Assembly: GCF_002285415.1 (NCBI RefSeq)
Contig: NZ_NSBU01000007.1
Location: forward strand, 1,202,583 to 1,266,582
Origin: Actibacterium pelagium
GTDB lineage: Bacteria > Pseudomonadota > Alphaproteobacteria > Rhodobacterales > Rhodobacteraceae
DNA: 64,000 nt
Direction of reading: 5' to 3'
This document shows, piece after piece, positions 57,034 to 64,000 of this stretch (positions are counted from its first letter, which is position 1; each line of letters starts with the position of its first letter). The notes under the pieces were generated by a model that was not told where the DNA came from, did not search any database, and worked only from the letters and a program-made list of their open reading frames with translations. A program made the translations under genes and the position numbers.

Positions 57034-57704
57034 TCACTGAACTATCTCTTTTTCATGAAACGATGTCACGCTGAATAAAGAGAACTGGGGAAGATCTCTC
57101 TCGAATACAGCCTCAATACGATTTTGCTTCGCCGTTGCAACGATCCCACCAAGTAAGGGAGGAACCGGGTCAGTGTTGGGAATTCGGACGTAGCGAAGCA
57201 GGGTGGAGTTAGAAACAGGCAACTGGAGCGATCGTATCAACTCAAAGTCTGTATGAGCAGAAGGGCCAATGAAATTGCATCCGGTAGAAGTTGTATATGC
57301 CCCGCTAGAAAAGCTAACCGAAATCAACGTTTCGGTGGTCGAATACAACCTGCCGTGCCGTTGGAAGATGGAGAGGAAAAATTAGCATCTCGGTTCTCAA
57401 GTTCATGCTTCAAATCGATTTTCAGGCGTTTTTCTTGGTATTTGCTCGTTCCTAAAACCTGCGTAAGCCAAAAAATCGTCGCAAGACCTTCTGGTTCCCG
57501 TTTCTCAATTGAAGAAGCCAAGTCAACACCCATGTCAAAGTGAATACGATTCAATCCTAGTGCTGAAAGCTGATTGTGCAGCTCTTCTTCACTATCGTGC
57601 TTCGCAGTGCAAACATTGAACAATGACATTGCGTCGATCGAGTTTGAATAAACTGTTGTTGCAATGAAATTGCTAACGACAACGGCGGCGATAACCAATC
57701 TCAT
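57034..57704 (-). pseudogene. Secreted protein gene broken by a frameshift
   Basis: The first frame starts at 57704 with an AGGAG site and encodes a signal peptide (MRLVIAAVVVSNFIATTVYS) and a domain with two cysteines ending at 57324. A second frame, overlapping by 25 bases, runs from about 57348 to 57034 (VSFSSGAYTTSTGCNF and TSFHEKEIVQ) with only a TTG start and no ribosome site. One base gained or lost near 57335-57350 would join them to about 215 residues. This is more likely decay or a sequencing error than two genes. No family is recognised; the DNA is AT-rich and foreign-looking. Confidence 0.6.
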
Positions 57705-57884
57705 CGTTTTCTCCTAGCTTCAAACGGATTCCCGGGTCATCCTGAGATGGTGCAAATCTGCTTAGACCTCAGTGACGGGTATTGCATGCAGCGCCTACAC
57801 CCTGCAGTAGCAACTTAGCGGTAGATACGTCGAAAATTCCATAAAATACTGAACCCGAAACCCCATCTTCCCAAAGATCGACGC

Positions 57885-58109
57885 TTAAATCCTTAGGTAC
57901 TCGTGCAAGACACACCTGGGGTCGGCTGCGCGCAGGTCTGATGTGCCGATGTGGCGCCAGTCTGCCGGGTCGAAATCAGGGAAGAACGTGTCGGCGTCGG
58001 GGACGTCCAGATCGACCTCGGTGATCAACTGGCGGTAGTTCAGCACGGGTTTGCCTTGGTCAATAGGCGCCACGATCGAGAAATTGCTGATGTCTTTCAA
58101 CTCGGTCAT
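57885..58109 (-). pseudogene. lepA-start/folA-end chimeric remnant
   Basis: The 74-codon frame starts like LepA (MTELKDISNFSIVAPIDQGK, compare [20 protein letters not shown]) and after about 25 codons runs into the FolA C-terminus (ITEVDLDVPDADTFFPDFDP to VLHEYLR). The DNA agrees too, including about 30 bases of lepA upstream sequence. It is a recombination remnant: the GTP-binding loop is degraded, so no function is expected. It marks the join between two copies of a former lepA-folA unit. Confidence 0.9.
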
Positions 58110-58117
58110 CGCGCCGA

Positions 58118-58148
58118 TATGCGTTGATTTTAAAGGGTGGTCAATTGG
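58118..58148. repeat. lepA upstream repeat, copy 2
   Basis: TATGCGTTGATTTTAAAG and GGTGGTCAATTGG matches copy 1 at most positions and lies upstream of the chimera start just as copy 1 lies upstream of lepA. It continues the duplicated segment. Confidence 0.88.
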
Positions 58149-58216
58149 AAGAAGTATGCCAACCCAGCAAATCTACGCCTTGGTCATGTGCCCAGGGTGA
58201 AAAACAGAGAAGCTGC

Positions 58217-59086
58217 TTAATATCCACTATTGAGGACCATCGCCTCGGGGCAATACTTGAAAAACTCTAATCGCGTTTTGGGCCGCATATGGCCCACGCT
58301 ATGGGCTGCAAAGCTTGGATAGTCGAACCAGGACTGCGAACAAAACTTTCCGCGGCTCTCCTTGGATGCGACCTTTCCTTGAAGAAGCTCTATGTGAAAG
58401 CCAAAGAAGTCGTCCTCTCCTGCACGCCAAAGGTTTGTATGAAATCTTTCTACCGCAGCCTTCGATAGAGCGACGTCGCGAAGGGAGAACCCTCCGCACC
58501 CGCCAGCAATCTTCATTCCGTGCGGGCGCTTTTCTTTCCAATCCGAGCCGATGTAGTCGAAGTCAATGAAGTCATTCAGCGAAAATTTGCTTTGTGGACA
58601 AATACAACTGTCCGTCTGGAAACAGACAGCTTTCCTTCCCGGGATCAACTCGTTCCAAAACTCTTCGGACATAAGAAGGGCGTTGTAATTTGTGGCTGGG
58701 AGGTAATCCCGATCAAGCATGGAAACAAATAAGTCCCCACGTTCGATCGCGTTTCTGAAGAATGAGCGCCTCAAAATCTTCCTTGTAGAGGGCCCAAGGA
58801 TAAGATGAACCGGCCCCTCTCCATAGGTCAGGTAATTCTGGATAACATAGCGAAGCACAGGCGTTTCGCGCGTTTCGACGATGAAACCGAATACGTCGTG
58901 GAAAGTGTTCGTGTGATGAAGACGTTTAAATTTGAAACCACCTTCAGGAAAGGTGGGGGCATCGACGTAAGAAGAATACTTTTCGTAGAGTTCGTTTACA
59001 TCTTCCGCTTCAATTTGGCTGGCTTCTTTTCCTCGCAGCGACAAATCTGTCAGAAGTTTTGCGGCACTTGTAGGGGACTGCGGCAT
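58217..59086 (-). CDS. DUF5672-family protein
   Basis: The 289-residue product has LLMSEEFWNELIPGRKAVCFQTDS near residue 137, DFDYIGSDWKEKR near residue 175 and AGGCGGFSLRDVALSK near residue 193. The FQTDS, DYIG and GGFSLR blocks are typical of DUF5672 proteins, which resemble glycosyltransferases and are found beside glycan genes. The DUF5672 assignment is from memory. The gene sits alone between copies 2 and 3 of the lepA repeat, in AT-richer DNA, so it is cargo of the insertion. Function is unknown. Confidence 0.78.
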   Translation of the reverse strand: MPQSPTSAAKLLTDLSLRGKEASQIEAEDVNELYEKYSSYVDAPTFPEGGFKFKRLHHTNTFHDVFGFIVETRETPVLRYVIQNYLTYGEGPVHLILGPSTRKILRRSFFRNAIERGDLFVSMLDRDYLPATNYNALLMSEEFWNELIPGRKAVCFQTDSCICPQSKFSLNDFIDFDYIGSDWKEKRPHGMKIAGGCGGFSLRDVALSKAAVERFHTNLWRAGEDDFFGFHIELLQGKVASKESRGKFCSQSWFDYPSFAAHSVGHMRPKTRLEFFKYCPEAMVLNSGY

Positions 59087-59491
59087 GAGTATCGGCTCCG
59101 AAACCTAAAGTGAATCCCGCATCACTCGCCACGGGAGGATGTTTCAAGCCGAACTTGAGTTACTTTTGGTATGCGTTGATTTTTAAGGGCGGTCAATGGG
59201 CGGGCCTTGGGCACCGACCAAGTGAACGAGGTTATGGGTAGCTTGAATACGGCAAAACGATAGCTGGAATAGGAGCGGGTTGGTTTCGCATTACAGAATG
59301 TCAAATTTGGGCCTAAGATTTCAGTCAAACTAGGCCCCTATTCAATCATTTCCGAATTAAGCTGCAGAACTGGTTGAGCCTCTTTCTTATCGTTCAGGAC
59401 CACAGACTCTGTGCAGGCTTAAGCGCCAAAAGAAGGTTTTCAGAGAGATTCAAGTGTCCCGCCTTCTGATTTCAGATTTGGCATCCCCAAC
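59087..59491. other. Intergenic stretch between DUF5672 and folA
   Basis: No gene is supported in these 405 bases. It contains the third copy of the lepA upstream repeat near its left end and otherwise AT-rich unassigned DNA. A short open frame at 59122-59328 lacks a ribosome site and is ignored. The DNA right of the repeat has no clear match elsewhere in the window. Confidence 0.7.
59170..59199. repeat. lepA upstream repeat, copy 3
   Basis: TATGCGTTGATTTTTAAGG and GCGGTCAATGG matches copy 1 except for one extra T in the T tract. It lies without a lepA start beside it, so only the upstream part survived. It marks the right edge of the duplicated segment before folA. Confidence 0.85.
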
Positions 59492-59968
59492 CTACTTCCG
59501 CAAATACTCGTGCAAGACGCACTTCGGGTCGGCGGCGCGAAGGTCTGATGTGCCGACGTGACGCCAGTCTGCCGGGTCGAAATCAGGGAAGAAGGTGTCG
59601 GCGTCTGGGACGTCCAGATCGACCTCTGTGATCAGCAGGCGGTCGGCGATGGGCAGGAGGTCGGCATAGATGCGGGCGCCGCCGATGCCATAGACGCGGC
59701 GGTTGCCGGCAAGATAGGCGGCATCGATTGCGTCTGACAGGCTGGGAAAGGTGTTCTCGGTCAGGTCAGGGTTCGAGGACACGACCAGATTAAGACGGTT
59801 TTTCAAGGGCTTGAACGGCAGGCTGTCCCACGTGTTGCGGCCCATGATGATGGCGCCGCCGGTGGTCTCGCGCTGGAAAAAGGCCAGATCCTCGGGCGCG
59901 TGCCACGGGATATCGTTGCCCCGGCCGATGGCGCCGTTTCGCGCGCGCCCTACGATTAGCGTGATCAT
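59492..59968 (-). CDS. folA: Dihydrofolate reductase
   Basis: The 158-residue enzyme reduces dihydrofolate. IVGRARNGAIGRGNDIPWHAPEDLAFF (positions 5-31) holds the substrate and cofactor residues, GRNTWDSLP the NADPH site, YGIGGARIYADLL the adenine site and TEVDLDVPDADTFFPD the C-terminal strand. Its last 45 codons are duplicated in the chimera at 57885. The gene follows thyA after three bases. Confidence 0.97.
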   Translation of the reverse strand: MITLIVGRARNGAIGRGNDIPWHAPEDLAFFQRETTGGAIIMGRNTWDSLPFKPLKNRLNLVVSSNPDLTENTFPSLSDAIDAAYLAGNRRVYGIGGARIYADLLPIADRLLITEVDLDVPDADTFFPDFDPADWRHVGTSDLRAADPKCVLHEYLRK

Positions 59969-59971
59969 GGG

Positions 59972-60790
59972 TTACACCGCCACAGGGGCGCGGATCGCCG
60001 CGTCGGGGTTGTAGTTCAGGATCTCGAAATCTTCGTACTTAAAGTCGAACAGGTCTTTGACGTCTCGGGCGATTTTCAGCTGCGGCAACTCTTTGGGGGT
60101 GCGGGCCAGTTGGGTCTGCACCTGCTCCATGTGGTTGGAGTAGATATGAGCGTCGCCGATCGTATGCACGAAATCGCCAGGCTGATAGCCGGTGACATGG
60201 GCCAGCATGACCAAGAGCAGTGAGTAGCTAGCGATGTTAAACGGCACGCCAAGGAACATGTCGGCAGAGCGTTGATAAAGCTGCAGGTGCATCTTGTCGC
60301 CGATGATCCGGACCTGCCACATGGTATGGCACGGTGGCAGCGCCATGTCGGGCACGTCGGCAGGGTTCCATGCCGAAACGATCAGCCGGCGACTGTCCGG
60401 GCTTTTGCGGATATTTTCAACCAGATCAGCGACTTGGTCAATTTCCCTTGCGCGGAAACCGCCGTCGATCTTGTCGCCCAGCGCCGGGAAATGGCGCCAT
60501 TGGTGACCATAGACCGGACCCAGATCGCCGTTTTCGTCGGCCCATTCGTCCCAGATCGAGACGCCGTTGTCTTTCAGGTATTTGATGTTCGTGTCGCCGG
60601 ACAGGAACCACAAAAGCTCGTGGATTATAGAGCGGATGTGCAGCTTCTTCGTGGTCACCAGTGGGAACCCGTCAGCCAGCGAATAGCGTTGCTGCATGCC
60701 GAAGTAAGACGTCGTTCCGGTGCCGGTTCGGTCGGTCGAGACCTCTCCATGGTCAAGGATCGTCTGAAGTGCCTGATGATATTGCTGCAC
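59972..60790 (-). CDS. thyA: Thymidylate synthase
   Basis: About 272 residues. [12 protein letters not shown] (phosphate arginine), [28 protein letters not shown] with the catalytic cysteine near residue 154 and [19 protein letters not shown] are all present. I chose the GTG at 60790, which has GGAGGG five bases upstream and gives the usual [12 protein letters not shown]-terminus; a TTG 60 bases upstream adds a basic stretch unlike the family. The product makes dTMP and dihydrofolate that FolA recycles. Confidence 0.96.
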   Translation of the reverse strand: MQQYHQALQTILDHGEVSTDRTGTGTTSYFGMQQRYSLADGFPLVTTKKLHIRSIIHELLWFLSGDTNIKYLKDNGVSIWDEWADENGDLGPVYGHQWRHFPALGDKIDGGFRAREIDQVADLVENIRKSPDSRRLIVSAWNPADVPDMALPPCHTMWQVRIIGDKMHLQLYQRSADMFLGVPFNIASYSLLLVMLAHVTGYQPGDFVHTIGDAHIYSNHMEQVQTQLARTPKELPQLKIARDVKDLFDFKYEDFEILNYNPDAAIRAPVAV

Positions 60791-60947
60791 GCAGCCCTCC
60801 GCCCGTTTTTTTGTTCTTGGCCTCTTAGTTTCGCGCCTGTCGTCTGCCAAGGCAACCCAATCTTCACCGGCGTTCAGAATTTAGTGGAATTGGGTCGGGC
60901 AAGGGGGCATGGTCGGTGGGATTGTCACGTTGATTGAGGGGTGCAGG

Positions 60948-61376
60948 GTGAAAGTTCGCTATGAACATCTGATGGTCCGGGTTTTGGATCTGGACACGTC
61001 GAAAGCATTTTATGAATTGCTGGGATACCAAGAGCTGCGCAGGCGCGACAGCGAGGCGGGCCGCTACACCAATGTCTTTATGACACTGCCAGGCCAGAAC
61101 GAAGTTGCGCTGGAGATGACCTATAATTGGGACGGGGATGATGCGCTACCTGCGGACAGCCGGCATTTCGGTCATATCGCCCTGCGGGTCGAAGACATTT
61201 ACGGGATGTGCCAGCATCTTATGGACAATGGCGTCGTGATCGCCCGCCCGCCGCGCGATGGCTACATGGCTTTCGTGCGCAGTCCGGACAATATCTCTGT
61301 CGAGTTGCTGCAAGAGGGTGACCCCCTGCCCCCGGCAGAGCCATGGGCCAGCATGCCGAACACCGGGCACTGGTAA
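60948..61376 (+). CDS. gloA: Lactoylglutathione lyase (glyoxalase I)
   Basis: About 142 residues. It isomerises the methylglyoxal-glutathione adduct. HLMVRVLDLDTSKAFYELLGY (residues 7-27), EVALEMTYNWD, FGHIALRVEDIYGMCQHL, MAFVRSPDNISVELLQEGD and the closing PWASMPNTGHW are typical, and the His/Glu metal ligands lie in the first and last blocks. The start is GTG at 60948 with GAGGGG upstream. It is divergent from thyA across about 160 bases. Confidence 0.95.
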   Translation: MKVRYEHLMVRVLDLDTSKAFYELLGYQELRRRDSEAGRYTNVFMTLPGQNEVALEMTYNWDGDDALPADSRHFGHIALRVEDIYGMCQHLMDNGVVIARPPRDGYMAFVRSPDNISVELLQEGDPLPPAEPWASMPNTGHW

Positions 61377-61377
61377 A

Positions 61378-61875
61378 TCAGTAGATATATCGGATCTGGT
61401 CGGCCCAGTAGCGTTCCATGCGGCGCAGGGCCGAGGTGATTTCCTCTAGCCCGCCGTCCCCGACAATGGCCTTGTCTTGCAGGGTCTGGGCGTGGCGGGC
61501 AAAGAGATCGGCGATGGTGCGGTGAATTTCGCGCCCTTTCGGGGTCAGGCTGACGCGCACCGAGCGGCGATCAACCTCACACCTTTGATGGTGCATATAG
61601 CCCTTTTCGACCAGCTTCTTCAGGTTATAGGACACGTTCGAGCCCTGATAGTATCCGCGAGACTTCAACTCTCCGGCGGTGACTTCGTGGTCGCCGACGT
61701 TGAACAGCAAAAGCGCCTGCACTGCGTTGATCTCTAGAATGCCCACCCGTTCAAATTCGTCCTTGATGACGTCCAGCAGCAACCGGTGCAATCGTTCGAC
61801 CAAAGCCAACGTTTCCAGATAGCCGGTGAAAAACCCCTGCTCCTGCCGTTGAGGCATACCGCTTTGAATGCTCAT
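61378..61875 (-). CDS. MarR-family regulator (LdtR/PetP-like)
   Basis: About 165 residues with a winged helix and helical ends. ETLALVERLHRLLLDVIKDEFE is the N-terminal dimer helix, then LKSRGYYQGSNVSYNLKKLVEKGY (recognition helix) and RRSVRVSLTPKGREIH (wing). This is the alphaproteobacterial branch that includes LdtR of Liberibacter and PetP of Rhodobacter. GGAG precedes the ATG at 61875. It is convergent with gloA, one base apart. The ligand is unknown. Confidence 0.92.
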   Translation of the reverse strand: MSIQSGMPQRQEQGFFTGYLETLALVERLHRLLLDVIKDEFERVGILEINAVQALLLFNVGDHEVTAGELKSRGYYQGSNVSYNLKKLVEKGYMHHQRCEVDRRSVRVSLTPKGREIHRTIADLFARHAQTLQDKAIVGDGGLEEITSALRRMERYWADQIRYIY

Positions 61876-61968
61876 CCCTTTGCTCCGTCCTGATCGATTT
61901 CGACAGGAATAGCGGTCGAGTGCCAAAGATTCGGTTAAATTCTTCAGAAAGATGAGAACGCCCTGAAA

Positions 61969-62610
61969 TCACAGGGATGAGCCGCCACCCAGATCCTGTG
62001 CCTTGGGGTCCAGATAGATCCACAGACCTTCGCAATCCACCATCTCTGGCTTGCCCAGATGAAAGACCGTGTAGGTATAGATTTGCTCGGGTCGTCGCAT
62101 CGCGCCGGGACGCTGAAGCATGTCCGACACGCGCGTCAGGTTCGGATCGCCAAAGCCGGGCTCGGGGCAGACATCCTGACCGGGTGAAAGAACCACGGAC
62201 TTCGCGGGCTTGCCAGGACCGAAGACACTGGGCTGCAACTCTATCGGCATGGCTTCGGGGTGATGCACCATGAAATCTTCGTTCAGCAGGATACGGTCCA
62301 ACCAGACGATAGGCAGGAAATCTCCGGACTGGGTGCGCACCAGATCGCGCACGCGCAGGGCCTGCGCGGGGATCTGACCGAAGTTGGTCGTCACACGCGT
62401 CATCGGGCCGAAGCCCGGAACCGTCCAGTTCTTTTCCTGTTTCATCGTGTCGTCCGGAGAGTCAAAATCACTCTCGCCGATAACTTTTTGTAAAATATCT
62501 TCTTCAACGCAAACGTTGCGAGCGTCAGGCGTCCGCACTCTATCTTGTACGGGTGTGCCGGAACGCTCGGGTCGCGCTCCGGCACTGTTAACCTGAAACT
62601 CGTTACCCAT
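61969..62610 (-). CDS. Hint-domain-like protein without the catalytic cysteine
   Basis: About 213 residues. The middle reads PGFGPMTRVTTNFGQIPAQALRVRDLV, then LPIVWLDRI and a TRVSD to EIYTYTVFHL end, the layout of the Hint_2 domains common in Rhodobacteraceae secreted proteins. The expected start Cys-Phe-x-x-Gly is Gly-Phe-Gly, so self-cleavage by the normal cysteine is not possible. The ATG at 62610 has an AAGG site; an upstream start would add a hydrophobic stretch. The function is unknown. Confidence 0.72.
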   Translation of the reverse strand: MGNEFQVNSAGARPERSGTPVQDRVRTPDARNVCVEEDILQKVIGESDFDSPDDTMKQEKNWTVPGFGPMTRVTTNFGQIPAQALRVRDLVRTQSGDFLPIVWLDRILLNEDFMVHHPEAMPIELQPSVFGPGKPAKSVVLSPGQDVCPEPGFGDPNLTRVSDMLQRPGAMRRPEQIYTYTVFHLGKPEMVDCEGLWIYLDPKAQDLGGGSSL

Positions 62611-62961
62611 CACATACCTTAATAGATCATTTTCGTCGTTCTGTCTTCGGTTGGACCTAAGATCACATGGGTAAAGCGCAAGAATATGACCTTCGGTCGG
62701 GGAATATGACGAGTTTGTGACTGTTAGGAAGTAAGGGAATCCCACCGCCATAGCCGGAATTCACTCGTTGTTACCAATTTCGAGGCAATCGGCCGGGACC
62801 CAGCCCCGAATCCCGCCACGACAGCTGGAACTGTTTCCAGATCGCGCAACAATTCGCCGCAAGATTAGGATCGCGGTTTCGACATATTTGAGAAGATTAA
62901 CCATGGAAACAGTTTGTTTCCGCACCGCATCGCAATCCTAACCAAAAGGATACAGGTGGAA

Positions 62962-63225
62962 TCAGCCGTTTTTTGAGGTCACATTGATGATCTCTGCCAT
63001 CAAATCCGCATATTTCGCGGGGCCCGGACGATTGCCGGAAATCCAAGCGTACAAATCCTGATCCTCTTCGCCCATCAGCTCTTCCAAATGGTCGATCTGG
63101 GCGTCGGTCATGCCTTCGATCCGGGCATCGACGAAATTCCCCAGCAGCAGGTCCATCTCTTTCATCCCACGATGCCACGCGCGCATACGCAGGCGTTTGA
63201 TACGGATCTCGCGGGTCTCGGACAT
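62962..63225 (-). CDS. sdhE: FAD assembly factor SdhE (succinate dehydrogenase assembly factor 2)
   Basis: About 87 residues. The core IKRLRMRAWHRGMKEMDLLLGNF near residue 10 includes the RGMKE-like motif that contacts SdhA. It promotes covalent FAD attachment to SdhA. The ATG at 63225 was preferred because the protein then starts MSETREIR at the family start; longer forms add a proline-rich stretch. It stands between the Hint gene and the divergent aminotransferase gene. Confidence 0.93.
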   Translation of the reverse strand: MSETREIRIKRLRMRAWHRGMKEMDLLLGNFVDARIEGMTDAQIDHLEELMGEEDQDLYAWISGNRPGPAKYADLMAEIINVTSKNG

Positions 63226-63264
63226 GGGCGGGCCTTTCTGGCTGGGTGCTGGCGGTCTGGATAG

Positions 63265-64000
<736 letters not shown>

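Noticed and set aside
59122-59328. Short open frame of 68 codons left of folA
   Set aside because: It lies across repeat copy 3, has no ribosome site and no recognisable protein features.
56946-59491. Transposon or integron as the cause of the lepA-folA repeats
   Set aside because: No transposase, integrase, terminal inverted repeats or target duplications were seen; the repeats are pieces of host genes.

Overview
The window looks like chromosome from a marine alphaproteobacterium of the Rhodobacteraceae (roseobacter group). This rests on GC-rich core genes with typical family content: a two-domain malic enzyme, PrpE, tandem MerR genes next to an acyl-CoA dehydrogenase with a thiolase and a FadB-like protein, a cdd-deoA-deoB-add-upp salvage operon, DUF817, and folA-thyA-lepA. 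No rRNA, tRNA, CRISPR array, transposase or phage gene was seen. Both ends are truncated: a glycosyltransferase on the left and an aspartate aminotransferase-type gene on the right.

Region 1 (1-14.05 kb) is a surface-glycan island that by eye is less GC-rich than what follows. It holds two GT4 and two GT2 glycosyltransferases, an OafA-type acyltransferase with a C-terminal SGNH domain, and a compact minus-strand operon: TIM-barrel isomerase, CBS-fused DegT aminotransferase, NeuA-like CMP-sugar synthetase, NeuB-like synthase, NeuD-like acetyltransferase and an MsbA-like ABC exporter. A GT52-like transferase with sialyltransferase-type motifs lies convergent to it. Together these suggest synthesis, activation, transfer and export of a nonulosonic (sialic or legionaminic-like) acid by an unusual enzyme set.

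Region 2 (14.2-26.3 kb) returns to core-like composition: a DPM-type polyprenol-sugar synthase with its GT39-like membrane partner, an HMCES/YedK protein, a methyltransferase, a DUF1992 protein, an adenine-deaminase-type enzyme, a periplasmic 5'-nucleotidase, DUF952, pyrD, an ArsC-like protein, a MATE exporter and two hotdog thioesterases.

Region 3 (26.4-33.3 kb) is a fatty-acid oxidation operon with two MerR regulators, an acyl-CoA dehydrogenase, a GST, a thiolase and a hydratase/dehydrogenase, ending at a strong terminator.

Region 4 (33.3-51.8 kb) holds a degenerate M48-like membrane protein, a SPOR protein, the nucleoside salvage operon, malic enzyme, PrpE, a hybrid histidine kinase with a sigma54-type regulator (GAFNGA in place of GAFTGA), NAD kinase, glyA, DUF817, a small membrane protein and an esterase.

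Region 5 (51.8-59.5 kb) is a patchwork around lepA. Lower-GC genes (an all-helical protein of unknown function, an SDH_sah serine protease with a small partner, a frameshifted secreted protein, a DUF5672 protein) are interleaved with core genes. Between lepA and folA lie three copies of the lepA upstream sequence and an in-frame lepA-start/folA-end chimera, a scar of repeated duplication or circle integration. This and the sugar-acid operon are the most notable parts of the window.

Region 6 (59.5-64 kb) holds folA, thyA, gloA, an LdtR-like MarR regulator, a Hint-like protein lacking the usual cysteine, sdhE and the start of an aminotransferase gene.
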